Shown here piece after piece: positions 1 through 11,652 of a DNA stretch of 64,000 nucleotides. This DNA comes from Coriolopsis trogii (lineage: Eukaryota; Basidiomycota; Agaricomycetes; Polyporales; Polyporaceae): assembly GCA_020543525.1 (NCBI GenBank), contig JAHYIO010000004.1, forward strand, positions 620,001-684,000. The letters are read 5' to 3'. The notes under the pieces are model-generated. The model was not told the DNA's origin. It did not search any database and saw nothing but the letters and a program-made list of their open reading frames with translations. Every line of letters begins with the position of its first letter. The first letter of the stretch is position 1. The position numbers were made by a program, and so were the translations under genes.

Positions 1-45
1 ATAGTCAGACTGTCGAAGACTAGGAGGAGGTCGTAAAGTACGCAC

Positions 46-605
46 TCAGTAACATAGCAAGACGTTGCTCCTAAGCTGCATCCGCAAATATGAGGGATGA
101 AATATGTATACGACAACTGGAGGAGCGCACTGGATAATGCCGGCTGCGGCAGGGGCGACTTGCCCGAAGGTATGGACATGGGCCATGACATCATGACGTC
201 TCTTCTTCTCTTCTGCAGCGGCGATATCAAACTGCTTAACATCCAGATGCTGTTCGACGGAGTCGACAGCCTAATGAAGCGAACGCGCATGCATTGGGGA
301 GCTGGACGTACGAGGTTGCTCTTCATCTGCTCGATGGCCTCATCAGAGATGGGCAGACCCAGTTCTTTCTCTGCAATCGCGAGGTTCAACCACAGCTTCC
401 TCCACGTGTGGAACCGGTTCTATGAACACGCGTGAATGTTAGGAGACTGAACGGGCACGCGGAGATCGTACAGCAGGAGAAAAGAGATGGGCCATCTCTT
501 TGCTCGCGTAACGGCTGGGTCGACATTAGGATGTCGCATCGCACACAGATGAACTCTGAACAGGAACCTTGAAAGCGGCGTCTGGTACGTGTCATAGGCT
601 TCCAT
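46..605 (-). CDS. ADE13: Adenylosuccinate lyase, N-terminal part (runs off window start)
   Basis: The enzyme cleaves SAICAR and adenylosuccinate in purine synthesis, in the cytosol. I splice five exons on the minus strand: 605-568, 514-472, 419-312, 270-131 and 75-46; the next donor (GTGCGT, 45-40) opens an intron that leaves the window. The product begins [20 protein letters not shown], then has [37 protein letters not shown] and [10 protein letters not shown]. These are the conserved N-terminal blocks of eukaryotic adenylosuccinate lyase, including the HDVMAH stretch near the active site. Every junction has GT..AG ends and keeps phase. The start is the first ATG before MEAYDTYQ. Only about 115 residues lie here; the family is about 480. 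No damage is seen. Confidence 0.93.
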
Positions 606-1222
606 CGCGGCAGAGAAGGTGAGGACAGGAAGACTGCGGGTGGTGGAGGTCAAGATGAAAACTCCGGAATTATCTAGCCGATCGGTCGCCTAAAGCGCCC
701 CTGAGATGTGACGCTCGTCACACTTCGTCAGGCAAAGTCCATGAGCGGGCATTGGCAAATATGATCAGTTCTTCAGCCTTCTTGAGAATGAAAACGAGTC
801 ACAGCGAAGACGTGCCACTTGAAGCCTTAGATTTGAGGACCTCGAGGCTATGATTCGCAAAATGGCAGTTCATCATGGTAGGTTCATTCCCTCAGCGACT
901 TGATTCTTCCTGCAGACCCTTCGACATTTTGTGCTCGGAACAAGATAGCATTGAGTATGGTAGCAATATGTACCGGCATCTCTTGAAACAGACGCATACA
1001 TACTGAGCCTTTTCACGGGCCCAGATAAGTTACGGGCGCTTGTACGAGTGACTAACGAACCATATATGGCAATGACGTTGATAGAGTGTGACCCAAGAGT
1101 CACATACGTGACGCGGCTGGTGGGAACGCCAGAATCGGAGATGAATCGGGCGCCACACTGGTTGACTTCTGACCAACAACTCGAACTTGTCCTCGTCCCA
1201 GCCTCCTCCTTCGCCCCGCGCC
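606..1222. promoter_or_regulatory. Divergent intergenic region between ADE13 and the UBE2S-like gene
   Basis: About 617 bp separate the two divergently read genes, so this stretch should hold both promoters and 5' leaders. I see no clear TATA box close to either start and no conserved protein in any frame. Confidence 0.5.
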
Positions 1223-2341
1223 ATGGTATGTTCGCATACTTTGTCAATGTTCGCAGCATGTTGTCGGACTGACTCCTCACTCAGTCTGTTCCTCCCCAAG
1301 TTCTCCGCCGTCTCATGCGTGAGCTCACCGAGCTTCGGTCGAATCCTCCGGACGGCATTCGCGTTGTGGTGAACGAAGACAATATGCTCGACGTGACAGG
1401 CATAGTCGAAGGCCCAGGTGCGCATCCTGCGAGTACTTTGGATACTTTTGACACGCTGTTGACGCGTCTCATTGCAGAGGGCACGCCCTATGCGGGTGGC
1501 TACTTTAGGGTTAGGTTCAACTTCACACCAGAGTTCCCTGCAGCACCACCAAAATGTATGTATGAACTTCGGTTGCATTGACTCAAACTGCATCGTACTC
1601 ATTCTGACCTTAGGCTGGTTCGCCACCAAGATATTCCACCCCAATGTCTCGACCGCAGGGGATATCTGCGTCAACACGCTCAAGAAGGACTGGAAGTCAT
1701 CGTATGGGATTGGCCATATTTTGGTCACGGTGAAGTGTCTGCTCATCTATCCCAATGCCGAGTCTGCACTGGACGAGGAGGCTGGGAAGCTGTTGTTGGA
1801 GGACTACAATAGCTATTGCGAGCGCGCTAAGCTCCTAACCAGCATACATGCAACGCCGAAGGTGCGTGACAGATTTGTCAGCTTCATTGCCCCTATTAAC
1901 CTACTCAACAATCAGGTACGGCCTGTCGAGTTCAACACGCCTTCCAAGTCGGAACCTACGTCCGAACCATCTACATCCGCATCTGCCCCTACTTCTACAC
2001 CAACCGCCGCAACACCGCCCGCTCCCGCAGTAGCAACTTCCACAGCAAAGACCCTTTCGACGACCGTGCAACCGTCAAAGACCGCGCCTCCACATCCATC
2101 TCAACCACTACATCCGTCAACTCCGAACACTTACCAAACATCAACATCAGCTTCCTCCTTGTCCTCGGAAAAAAGTACCTCCGCGAAGGAACGACACGTG
2201 TCTCCTTCTCCCCTCGGGACTGCGGACTCAAACGTAGCTGTCGGCGTGCAAGCCAATGGAGGTACGAAAGCGGTCAAGCGAGCCGCTGTGGCAAATGGCG
2301 TTGGAGGCGAGAAGCGGAAGAAGGCGCTCAAGCGACTGTGA
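1223..2341 (+). CDS. Ubiquitin-conjugating enzyme E2, UBE2S type
   Basis: An E2 that in animals extends K11-linked ubiquitin chains on APC/C substrates. Exons are 1223-1225, 1285-1417, 1478-1555 and 1614-2341, giving 313 residues. The first exon is only the ATG, followed at once by donor GTATGT. The 60-nt second intron is in frame and would otherwise be read through. Conserved blocks are [15 protein letters not shown], the E2 motif KIFHPNV and the active-site Cys at about residue 90 in [13 protein letters not shown], then [20 protein letters not shown] low-complexity Ser/Thr/Pro/Ala tail of about 140 residues ends in a basic stretch finishing ALKRL, much like the LR tail by which UBE2S docks on APC/C. 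Role is inferred from the family; budding yeast has no close UBE2S. Confidence 0.9.
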
Positions 2342-2907
2342 CATCCGACCATTCTCAACGTCGATCCCTGAACATCGCATGGTCTTCCCTGCGATTCCAG
2401 CACGATTGGCGCACACACTTTGATCTCATGCGATGTGGGATCGAGGGCGCGGCCTCTCACCAGGGGCCGACGGACGCTGCTGTCTCTCCAGCATTTGTGC
2501 TGCGGCGATTTATGCCTTTAGGATAGGATCTGTGATATATGTACATATGTGTTTGTTGTTATGATTACATGCTGTCGTTGGTCTCCATCTAATTACAGGC
2601 CAACTGTCGTCTGCACATGTCTCTGCTTGGAAGGTTGACACTCGACGGTCGTGACGCCGGCTGCGCGTTGGTCCTGTGCGTGGCTGATTGTTCGAGGTTC
2701 CTACAGCCGTCCAGCGGTGTTACGACAATCAGAGGCCGTTCATATGCCAATGCATATGGTTGCGCTCTTCTCGGGCGGTACGCGTTTTGCGAGCAAACTG
2801 TAGGTGTCAATTGGAATAGTCAGGAGAGGTCGCAATTGTCTGGCTACGTCCAAGCTGTACGATATTATCACAACGTACGCTTAAAATCTATACCTTGGTG
2901 TCTTCTG
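2342..2907. other. Intergenic, convergent 3' ends
   Basis: This lies between the 3' ends of the E2 gene (+) and the first dehydrogenase gene (-), so it should contain both 3' UTRs. I see no conserved protein, RNA gene or repeat in it. Confidence 0.4.
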
Positions 2908-4060
2908 CTAGAATCCGAGACCACAGCCCGCGAGGTCCTCTTTCATGTTCAACAGCTGACCTTCCATCCCTCCGTCCACCATGACGTTTTGTCCAGTAAC
3001 ATGTCCGGAGACAGTCGACGATGACAGGAGTACGATCTGATGTGCAACGTCTTCTGGAGTTGCGATCTTTTTGAGTGGGTTCCTACATGGGCGCGGGAGC
3101 ATCAGCCGGTGTGTTTCGTGGGGTGGCAAAGAGTGAGAGCGCACGTCGCCAAGTTCGACTTGTACAAAGCATCAGGGTTGTTCATATACTGCTCCACCAT
3201 CGTCGTCTTCGTCAGCCCTAGGTATCAAGGCGTCAATAGTACGCTCACACTGGACGTTCAAGACAGCTGTCGGCATTTGCAGTACGCGAACTCACCGGGG
3301 TTCACGGCATTGACCCGTCCCTTCGGAGCAATCTTCACGATCTCGTTCTTCAAAGTGAGACACAATCCATACATCATCGCTATGCTCCTACAGTCAGCTA
3401 CCGGTCCGAATACTCTATGTCTGTCTTGGCGAGACTCACCAGATTTGCTCGAAGCGTAATCCGCATGCCCAACAGCGCCAAACTTGCCGCCCACGCTCCC
3501 GACGAGCACGATCGTAGCCTTCTCCTTCTGCTTTTCGTTAGCTTCCACAAGCCCTCTGAGGTACTCCCGCGCCACAAGGAAGGGTGACGTCAGATTCATC
3601 TTGTGCGTCCTCTCCCACTGCTCCAGGCTCATGTCCACCACCGATACGTAGCGTTCGTCAAAGAGCGCGTGGTTGACGACGACGACCTGGACGGGGCCGA
3701 AAGCGCTCTCGGATGCGTCGCGAAAGAGCTTCACGACGGCGTCTTCGTTCGTGAGGTCAGCTTGGAGAGTCTGGACGTGACCAGGGCCGAACTCCTGCCA
3801 GAGCGGGTCGAGAGGCGCCGACTGTGAGTTGTAGTGCGCCGTTACGTGGGCCCCCAGTTCTGTAGGATATGTACATTTTGTTAGGTGAGAACAGATGCAG
3901 ACCGTCGTGCCTACTGACTCAGAAAGAGGCGGGAAGTAGCAAAGCCAATCCCACCACTGGCACCTGCGTATTGCCTTGTCAATAGGGCCTTGTGAATGCC
4001 GTAGGAGGTCGACACGTTACCGGTGATCAAAACATGTATATTCTCCAGTCCGAGATCCAT
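2908..4060 (-). CDS. Short-chain dehydrogenase/reductase, copy A
   Basis: An NAD(P)-dependent oxidoreductase of the classical SDR fold; substrate unknown. Six exons: 4060-4021, 3963-3919, 3859-3440, 3379-3296, 3217-3145 and 3082-2908, giving 278 residues. Seen in order: MDLGLENIHVLITG start, cofactor motif GASGGIG split by intron 1, NHAL in place of the usual NNAG, the SDR Ser region VLVGSVGG, catalytic YASSK, and the C-terminal LSSSTVSGHVTGQ..VDGG block typical of SDRs. The start is the one shared by all three copies in the window. Exon lengths are identical to copy B 0.4 kb upstream, so the pair arose by tandem duplication. The last intron and the final exon are also close in sequence between A and B. 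Confidence 0.9.
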
Positions 4061-4117
4061 AGTTCCGTCCGTACTGTTGAGAAGGAGTGAAGGGATGGTG
4101 AGTTCCACGACCTCCAT

Positions 4118-4125
4118 CTTATATA
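4118..4125 (-). promoter_or_regulatory. TATA box of SDR copy A
   Basis: On the minus strand this reads TATATAAG, 58-65 bp upstream of the copy A start codon. Spacing suits a TATA element with a short leader. Confidence 0.5.
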
Positions 4126-4281
4126 CCCACGTACCTCAGCGTTCGGGCATCAACGTCATAGAGATAAACTTAGACCCAGCCATTATGGCAAGAATCCAGT
4201 ACCGGTAAGAAGCATCTTAACCGTCTACGAAAGTGTGCATCTCTGGAAATAGCACGGCAGACATATGCCTAAGACCTTTCA

Positions 4282-5452
4282 TTAGAATCCGAGACCACAG
4301 CCTACAAGGTCCTCTTTCGTGTTCAACAGCCGACCTTCTAGCCCTCCGTCTACCATGACGACTTGTCCAGTAACATGTCCGGAGACGGTCGACGACGACA
4401 GGAGTACAATCTGATTTGCAACGTCTTCCGGAGTTGCGATCTTTTTCAGTGGGTTTCTGCATGAACGCGGGAGCATCAGCCTATGGTATTCGCGTAGTGA
4501 GGAAGGATGGACGCTCACGTCGCCAAGTCAATCATGTACATGGCATCAGGCGTCTTCAGAAACTCCTCTAACATCGTCGTCTTGGTCAGCCCTATATATC
4601 ACGGCATCATTAGCACGCTCACGCTCGTTGAATACGCATAATGCGATTGTATATAACCGTCCACAACGCCACGGCATTTGCAGAACGCGAGCTCACCGGG
4701 ACCCACGACGTTGACGCGCCCCTTCGGAGCAATCTTCACGATCTCGTTCTTCAAGCTGAGACACAATCCATACATCATCGCTGCGTACTCGAACAGTCAG
4801 CCATCAATCTTATCCACATTCGTCATGGCGAGACTCACCAGATTTGGTAGCAGCGTAATCCGCATACCCAGCAACGCCATACTTGCCCCCCGTGCTCCCG
4901 ACCAACACCATCGCAGCCTTCTCCTTCTGCTCCTCGTTGACTTCCGTAAGTGCTCTGAGGAACTCCCGCGCGACGAGGAACGTCGACGTCAGGTTCGTCT
5001 TGTGCGTCCTCTCCCACTTCTCCAGGCTCATGTCTACAACCGGCACGTAGCGTTCATCGAATAGCGCGTGGTTGACGACGACGACTTGGACCGTCCCGAA
5101 AGCGCTCTCGGACCCGTCGCGGAAGAGCTTCACGACGGCGTCCTCGCTCGTAAGATCGGCTTGGAGAGTTTGAACGTGGCCGGGGCCGAACTCCTGCCAG
5201 AGCGGGTCGAGAGGTGCTGCATTTGAGTTGTAGTGCGCCGTTACATGTGCTCCCATTTCTGCACGATGTCTTCCGTGTTACGGAATAGCATCTGTAAACC
5301 ATCGGGCCTACTCACTCAGGAAGAGACGGGCGGTAGCGAGGCCAATCCCACCGCTCGCACCTGACATTGCGTTGTGAATATCGCATCGCTGCTGTGGTGG
5401 AGAGCACCATACCGGTGATCAAAACGTGAACGTTCTCCAATCCGAGGTCCAT
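4282..5452 (-). CDS. Short-chain dehydrogenase/reductase, copy B
   Basis: Tandem paralogue of copy A with the same reading and the same exon sizes (40, 45, 420, 84, 73, 175 nt): 5452-5413, 5360-5316, 5258-4839, 4780-4697, 4591-4519 and 4456-4282; 278 residues. It keeps the GASGGIG cofactor loop, NHAL, the Ser region VLVGSTGG, catalytic YAATK and the C-terminal SGHVTGQVVMVDGG block. Differences from A are mainly substitutions, with no frameshift, so both look functional. The reaction cannot be told from the sequence. Two close copies plus a third 5 kb away suggest recent family growth, perhaps for secondary or xenobiotic metabolism, but no biosynthetic core gene lies nearby. Confidence 0.9.
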
Positions 5453-5513
5453 AATGCTCTTTCGTGCTGTCGAGGGAGTAGTCGAGAGACGGGTGAGTTT
5501 CGTGGCCCCCCGC

Positions 5514-5519
5514 CTTATA
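5514..5519 (-). promoter_or_regulatory. TATA-like box of SDR copy B
   Basis: TATAAG on the minus strand, about 62 bp before the copy B ATG, at the position matching the TATATAAG of copy A. Confidence 0.4.
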
Positions 5520-5522
5520 CAT

Positions 5523-6050
5523 GGACACCTCTGCCAACGTATTTTTAGAGTTCGGTCATGGGCGTCATGTGAGATGATTTCGTTCAAGCCGATACGGCCA
5601 GGATCCAGTCGGGTAAGTGGACGTCCTAACCGTCTACGAACTTCGGTCCTAGACCCAAGCTCGACCAGTACCCTGTGATCAGAATGAGTTCCTCAGCCCC
5701 AGCGGCAGATAGTGCTCGCTCACCTCAAAGTTCGCCCATCTGCATCCATGCTATAGAGATTATAGAGATAACTCTCTTTGAATAATCAAGTACAAGGCAG
5801 ATTGGATGCCTGCTTCGCTGTTCATGGGAAAGTAGTTGCAGTTATCATCTCAGGCCAGCGGAACCCTTCGGGTTGCATAGGCCTATCTGGCGGGTAACTA
5901 GTAGTAGATGTCATATAGGTAAGTGTTTGTAGCACGTACGGGTAGATAATGTACATTCGCGTAGCAATGGATGTATCAATACAGTAGTGAACTAGTGTCA
6001 GTAGACGCGGAGAATCCTGTACAAGACTCCAGGGATGAGAATACAATGTG
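5523..6050. other. Intergenic
   Basis: Upstream DNA of SDR copy B and the 3' side of the next minus-strand gene. No conserved protein or structured RNA is recognised. Confidence 0.35.
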
Positions 6051-7169
6051 TCAACGCACGCCATGGTTGGGATTAGCCGCAAGCCACCCTTCGAGCTCGC
6101 GCACGATCTTCTTCGCGGACACCTCGAGTGTGTCCTCCCTCGTACGGGGCACCTCCACGATCTTCTTCTTCCACTGCCGGGTCGTCAGTACAAGCCCGAC
6201 CGCTCGCGGAGAGTACGAGATGGAGAGCGCCGCAAAGGGTAGTGGAGGCGCGGCGCAGCTCCTAGCTCCGTTCCGGCCGCTGCTCTCGCCGCTCCCGAAC
6301 AAGGTCCTCTTCGAATGGATTGCAGTAGAGAAGTTGGGATTAACGGGCGAACTCGAGACAGGAGCGTACCCGGATGACGAGGGAATGGATATAGTGCCGT
6401 CACGGATGCCGTAGTGGCGAATGAGGTCTTCGAGGCGAGCTCGGGGTTGCATGAGGTCAAAGAGGTCCTTGAAGCTTTCTTCTCGTTCGAGATGTAGCTC
6501 GGTGTCATCCGCCCATACATCTTCGCGGACTTTCAATGCGATGAAAAGGTCAAGCACCCTCGTTTCGCGCTGGATCGATTGCGTGGGGAGGAGAGGTGTG
6601 GACGAGCTTGATGCGATCGCAGAAGTTGTTCCAGGTAGAGCATGAGGGAAAGGGTCCGATGTGTAAGGCGGGCGAATGAGTGCTGCGTATGCGGGGAGAT
6701 AGGTGGAGCGCAGTACGTGCATGCATGCTGCGGGACATCGTCAATATGCATATTGTTTGAAGAAGGGAATGCGACTCGGAGGCAGCCAATAGCATGGAGG
6801 GGGTGTCTGATCGCACCCTAGTTTCGCACATTCAAATAGAGATGTGCGGCTTGACATACGAATGCAAGCGATAGTTTCACATGGACGATCGCTGCAGCGC
6901 CATCGCCAGGAAGCAGACTCACCGATGTATACGGACCGATTTACCAAGCGTAAACTCACGGTCAGCCAGTAAAGGACCTTCCTCTGTTTCTCCACTCGAC
7001 CTTGACTGAACGTTTCATATACGATCCGGAGGAGGATATGCGGTGGGAGAGTGCTGAGCGTGGGTGGTGGACGGTTTTGGACTGGGAACGGGGGTGGACT
7101 GACAGGTCCGGCTTCAAGATAGGGAGGGGGTGGGGGCAACATCAGGGCTTTCTCGTCGAGGATGACCAT
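6051..7169 (-). CDS. Conserved fungal protein with F-box-like N-terminus
   Basis: Two exons, 7169-6923 and 6727-6051, joined across a 195-nt intron in phase 1 (GTGAGT..CGCAG); 307 residues. The N-terminus has a Pro-rich stretch, then STLPPHILLRIVYETF, which resembles the first helices of an F-box. The junction restores SLRLVNRSVYIACMHVLRST, a well-formed block followed by LPAYAALIRPPYTSDPFP. The middle is acidic and hydrophilic (LEREESFKDLFDLMQPRARLEDLIRHYG). No catalytic motif is seen. I take it as a conserved protein of unknown role, possibly an F-box adaptor. The intron is longer than most here but keeps the frame. Confidence 0.65.
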
Positions 7170-8068
7170 GATGCTAGAACTATAGTCGAGCGGTATTTAA
7201 CGCAACGGTGGGATCTCTGCGGGGAGGCAGGTACTTGTGACCGATTGCGACAGATATGCGTTTCTGACGCTCCGCAGCGAGATGGAATCTATAGCGGCGA
7301 GGTCCTGACAGACGCTGCACGACGAGAAGCGACTGCGGCGAGGGGGAAGAAGATGGGACAGGACGAGATAGATGGACGTACTGTTCAAGAAACTCGACGG
7401 TGGTCCTCTCCCACAACACGACCTACGACGGCCTGAGAAGTGGGAGCGTTGGCTGGGCAGTTACTAGTTGCACCACCTCGGCCTACCCCGAGACCGTTCC
7501 TACGGTCTCCACGAACGCTAACAGAGACTAGCCCGGAGGCGTCTGTAGGTGCGCGCAGGCGAATCCTGTGGATGCTGTGTGCCGCCTCGACCAAGCTGTC
7601 TCGATGAGCCCCGATGACGTTCGCCGCGATGGACTCGCAGGTCCCGCCACGGCCCGCTGGTTTCTGTCGGAGCTCAGCCTTCATGGGCAATCTTTATAGC
7701 GGAGTCTGAAGCCGAGTACCCCTAAGCGCCGAGACCCCCAGATCCTGGCAGATCAGTGATTCTGGAGACTTGAGACCCATCCCCCTCGTACAGCTTCACC
7801 ACGCCCCTCCCCTTCTTGCCATCCAGTCTCAACGCCTCAGCGAACTTACAGCTGGTATAGAACGTAGAAGTCCATCATCTGCTGCAGCTAGGGGTCCATT
7901 TTCCGCAGACGACTCCCGTAACTGTCGTATCCCTGCGACGTTCCATTTACAATCGGTGTCCGAAGTCCGTCGGAACAGAGACCCCGGAACACCCCTTCAC
8001 CGCTTGGTTCCAAACCAACACCACCAACGAGCACTACCCCCGACGCCCGTTCCATTCTAACCGGATTA
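7170..8068. other. Intergenic, divergent
   Basis: About 0.9 kb between two divergent genes; it must hold both promoters. Frames are open for short stretches on both strands but none shows a conserved domain or a credible ATG context. Nothing further is recognised. Confidence 0.35.
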
Positions 8069-9726
8069 ATGGGCCCCAAGCGCAAGAATGCAAGGGCCGT
8101 ACCTCAGTGTATGTCCTGTCTTTGATGATGTTGGTCGTACATAACCCAAGTCCGTCTCCAGTGCGGTCTCGCACGACGAGGAGCAAGGGCAAGGTGAGCC
8201 GCCAGATCATTCTCGTGTGGCAGCCACATGCCTAACACCGTGTTCACCCTCAAGCCCATCGTAACCGACCCTGAGGAGAATAGCCGTATGCTCAACGCCC
8301 AGCTACGTGAGCTCGGCCTCTATGCAGCCCACACCATTGGCGACGGCAACTGCCTCTTTCGGGCTCTGTCCGACCAACTTTATGGCTCCCCAACCCAGCA
8401 TCTAAAGCTCAGGGCCGACATATGCAACTGGATCGAACAACACAAGGAACGCTACGCACCCTTTGTGGAGGATGAGCGCGGCCTTGAGCATCATCTGGCT
8501 TGTATGCGACAACAAGGTGTGTGTATGCGTCTTTTCCTGGCTACTCGTCCCTGACCCCACACCAGCCACGTACGGTGGTCATCTAGAGTTGTCTGCGTTT
8601 GCCCATATGACGAAGAGGAACGTGAAGGTTATTCAACCTGGTCTTGTTTACGTCATTCAATGGGATGCTGGCGGAGATATTGACGACGCCTCTGCGACCA
8701 AGGATGACGACTCGAACCTTGACGATCGCGAGAAGCGGCGTCAGCGGCGAGAGCGTCGTCGCAGTGAGGCAGACCAGAGCGCGGAGAATGCGGAGCCCTT
8801 AACGGCTACTGGGACTGTCTACGTCGCGTACGTATCTCCGTTCAGCTCTGAGATGGGCTAGCGTTTGACCGCGGTGCAGCTACCATGATTGGGAGCACTT
8901 TTCCTCCATCAGGAACCTGAGAGGTCCCCACTCTGGGCTACCCAATGTCGTGGAAATGCCTGCACCAGACGCATCTGCTCCACCTTCTCCCATCGCCAAG
9001 AAGCCGCTACCAAAGGCGAGGGCGAAACCTCTGAAGGCGCCAAAACGGGATGTCAAGAAGACTGCGGTTTCGGTGGTTGCTGAAGCAGAGGATTCAACTC
9101 CTCGTACTCCATCGCAAATCCCGTTGCCAGGCTCAGCTTCCCCGTCTCCGCCACCTTCAACTGCGCCATCCTCTCAAGCGTCACTGTTTCCTAAAGCTCT
9201 AGATCCAGTCGCCAGCCGTTCTCCCAAGCGCACTTATGAGGAGTCCTCTGCGTCTTCGCAAATGTCGGAGAGCTCGCAGAGTGCTGCAAAGCGTGCGAAG
9301 AGTGGCTCGCGGGCTACGTCTACATCGAACACTGAACACGGCGTATTACCCATGGCTGTAGACGCGGATGACTTGGACACGCCCGAACTTTCTGCCTCTG
9401 ATTCGTCCGCCGAGTCGGTCAGCTCATTGTCGTCAGTCCCTTCCCCCGAGCCCACACCTCCTCCTGAACCACCCGTCGAAAAACGCCTCACACGGCGTCA
9501 GCGGAAGGCGCTTGGACTTCCCAAGCCGAGACCTGCGTTGATAGCAAGTACAGCAGCGCGTACTCGTAGCGCAGGGAAGATAGTGGTCCCAGGCGGCAAA
9601 TGCAAGCCATCGAGCAAGACGGGTGTTGCCGATGGTTCCGAGGACGATCCTGACGCGAATGCGGAGTGGCGAAAGAACGGCACAGGACGCCTGGACGTCC
9701 GAGGGTTCAGAGAGCTGAAGATATGA
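8069..9726 (+). CDS. OTU-domain cysteine protease (deubiquitinase-like)
   Basis: OTU proteases remove ubiquitin from proteins. Exons: 8069-8108, 8162-8193, 8255-8516, 8566-8827 and 8880-9726; 480 residues. The OTU domain fills about residues 28-215: TIGDGNCLFRALSDQLYG with the catalytic Cys at about 57, ERYAPFVED, YGGHLELSAFAH, VIQPGLVYVI, and the catalytic His block YHDWEHFSSIRNL restored by the last splice. A basic coiled stretch (REKRRQRRERRR) interrupts the domain before the final strand. The C-terminal half is a disordered Ser/Pro/Ala tail with a Lys/Arg-rich segment. Closest in layout to OTUD3-type proteins. The first two short exons are the least certain part; substrate is unknown. Confidence 0.85.
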
Positions 9727-10481
9727 GAGCGCGTTGACCGCGTCCCTGCCCTGCACGTCCATCTCATTACACCTACTCATCTCATCGTCATATCTGGACT
9801 TGGCATCTTTTCGTTGGTCATTCTCGTGTCCTCTTGCATCCTTCACCATCCATCATCTCTCGATACCCACGCATACAAGCACAAGGAAGTGTCTCGTCTC
9901 CGTCATCGCATCTGTACATTGCTATCCGCCCGGACTCCGTTGTATCAACAGCATCTCCCTTCTCAGTCTCTGCTCGCCGTCTCTCTCCCACATTACTATA
10001 CGACGAAATCACGACCATCCACGAATGTTCCGCGCGCCCCTCTTCTCCATGTCCTGCATGTCGGATTGAACTACTGATCGCTCATCGTCGTCTCGCACTT
10101 TTGTCCTCGTTCACGTACCATTATTCTCTCAACCATATTCTCGTTACACACTCGCATCACATTGATCCCTGTGGCTGAAGGCTGCACGCAATGGCACGCT
10201 TTTCTTTCTCCGTCCTTCATCGTCTCATGCAATGGCTGGTCCCTTACTCTGCCGTTGTTGCGCATACATATGGAATCATCAACTCGCATTAGTTCCCCCC
10301 TGTAGCTATGTACGAGCGGAAGTCTTATATATCGGACGTTTAACTGTACCTTCTCGCGGCAGCCGGACCGTGGATGAACGTTGCAGATTGGTAAGTACTA
10401 TCGATTTCGGTGGCGACTGAGTCACCTTGCTTGTCTTAGGACCACGACTTTGCTTCCGCAAGTCGATACGACACGATTGTC
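9727..10481. other. Intergenic with possible TATA for SDR copy C
   Basis: Pyrimidine-rich 3' flank of the OTU gene, then the leader of SDR copy C. TATATA near 10325 is a possible TATA box about 150 bp before the next start. No gene is recognised. Confidence 0.35.
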
Positions 10482-11652
10482 ATGGATTTCGGGCTTGAAG
10501 ATGTTCATGTGCTGATCACCGGTACGATATAGTATCTCCTTTACAACACTCGAGTACTGATGACTGAGCTGCGTCTAGGTGCTAGTGGGGGTATTGGCCT
10601 AGTAACCGCACGCCTCTTCTTGAGTTGGTGTAAGGATTCGCTTGGTGCTCACCTTGGCTGATAAATACGTCGTCTAGAAATGCGCGCCCGGGTGACCGCG
10701 CACTATAACACAAAGTCAGCGCCGCTTGACCCTCTATTGGAGGAGTTCGGCCCTGACCGTGTACAGGCCTTGCAAGCGGACCTGACCGAGGAGCAGGCCG
10801 TCGGTCAACTCTTCACCGCTGCGTCCCGGGGCACATTCGGCCCAGTCCAGGTCGTGGTGATCAACCATGCGTACTACGAGGCTCGCGATGTGCCTCTTGC
10901 GGAGATGAGCCTGGGGCAGTGGGAATTGACGTTCAAGACGAACGTAACGTCGTCGTTCCTCGTTGCGAGGGAGTATCTCCGGGGACTGGCGAAGGCGGAC
11001 GAAGAGCGGAAGAGTAAGGCGGCGATCGTGCTCATTGGAAGCACAGCGGGCAAGCTCGGCGAAGCTGGGCACACGGACTACGCTTCCACGAAGAGTGGTG
11101 AGTGTCAATCTGCGCAGGATGCATGTGCATGATCCCTGGTGTGGTTGTGCACGAGTTGTGACTGACGGCGACGTGATTTAGCTATGATGTACGGCATGTG
11201 TCTCAGCCTGAAGAATGAAATCGTAAATATCGCTCCGAAAGGCCGCGTCAACGTCGTGGCTCCTGGTGAGTGCTGTCACCGTCGCATCCGTTGATGCTAT
11301 GGCCCGAGACACCTGGGTGATGTGTCTGAATCATCGCAATGTGTCGCAGGGTGGGTAAAGACGCCGATGGCAGAGGAATCCCTGAAGAATCCCGATATTG
11401 TCTACCAAGCTCTGGCAACGTGAGTACCCCTTCCGGTGCTGTCAGCGTCATTCACGTGTGTACCCGCTGACGATCTGTCGCTGCGCATGCAGTACCCCGC
11501 TGAAGAAGGTCGCAACTCCGGAAGACGTCGCGAACCAGATCGTCATTCTATCGTCGTCCGCCGTTTCCGGACATGTCTCCGGACATGTCCTCATGGTCGA
11601 GGGTGGCATGGAGGGCCGTCTCCAAAACACACGAGACGATCTGGGGTTGTGA
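10482..11652 (+). CDS. Short-chain dehydrogenase/reductase, copy C
   Basis: Third member of the family of copies A and B, inverted and about 5 kb away. Exons: 10482-10521, 10579-10623, 10678-11097, 11182-11265, 11350-11419 and 11493-11652; 272 residues. It starts MDFGLEDVHVLITG and keeps GASGGIG, NHAY, VLIGSTAG, catalytic YASTK and the SGHVSGHVLMVEGG end. The first four exons match A and B in length exactly; exon 5 is one codon shorter and exon 6 lacks the last few residues (ends RDDLGL). It has APGWVKTPM where A and B have NPGLTKTTM and GPGLTKTTM, so substrate specificity may differ. Donor 2 (GTTGGT) is weak but is needed to keep the frame. Confidence 0.9.

Noticed and set aside
1419..1477. 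A 20-residue insertion in the E2 fold ([12 protein letters not shown])
   Set aside because: It is a 60-nt in-frame intron with GTGCGC..TTGCAG ends; removing it restores [11 protein letters not shown].
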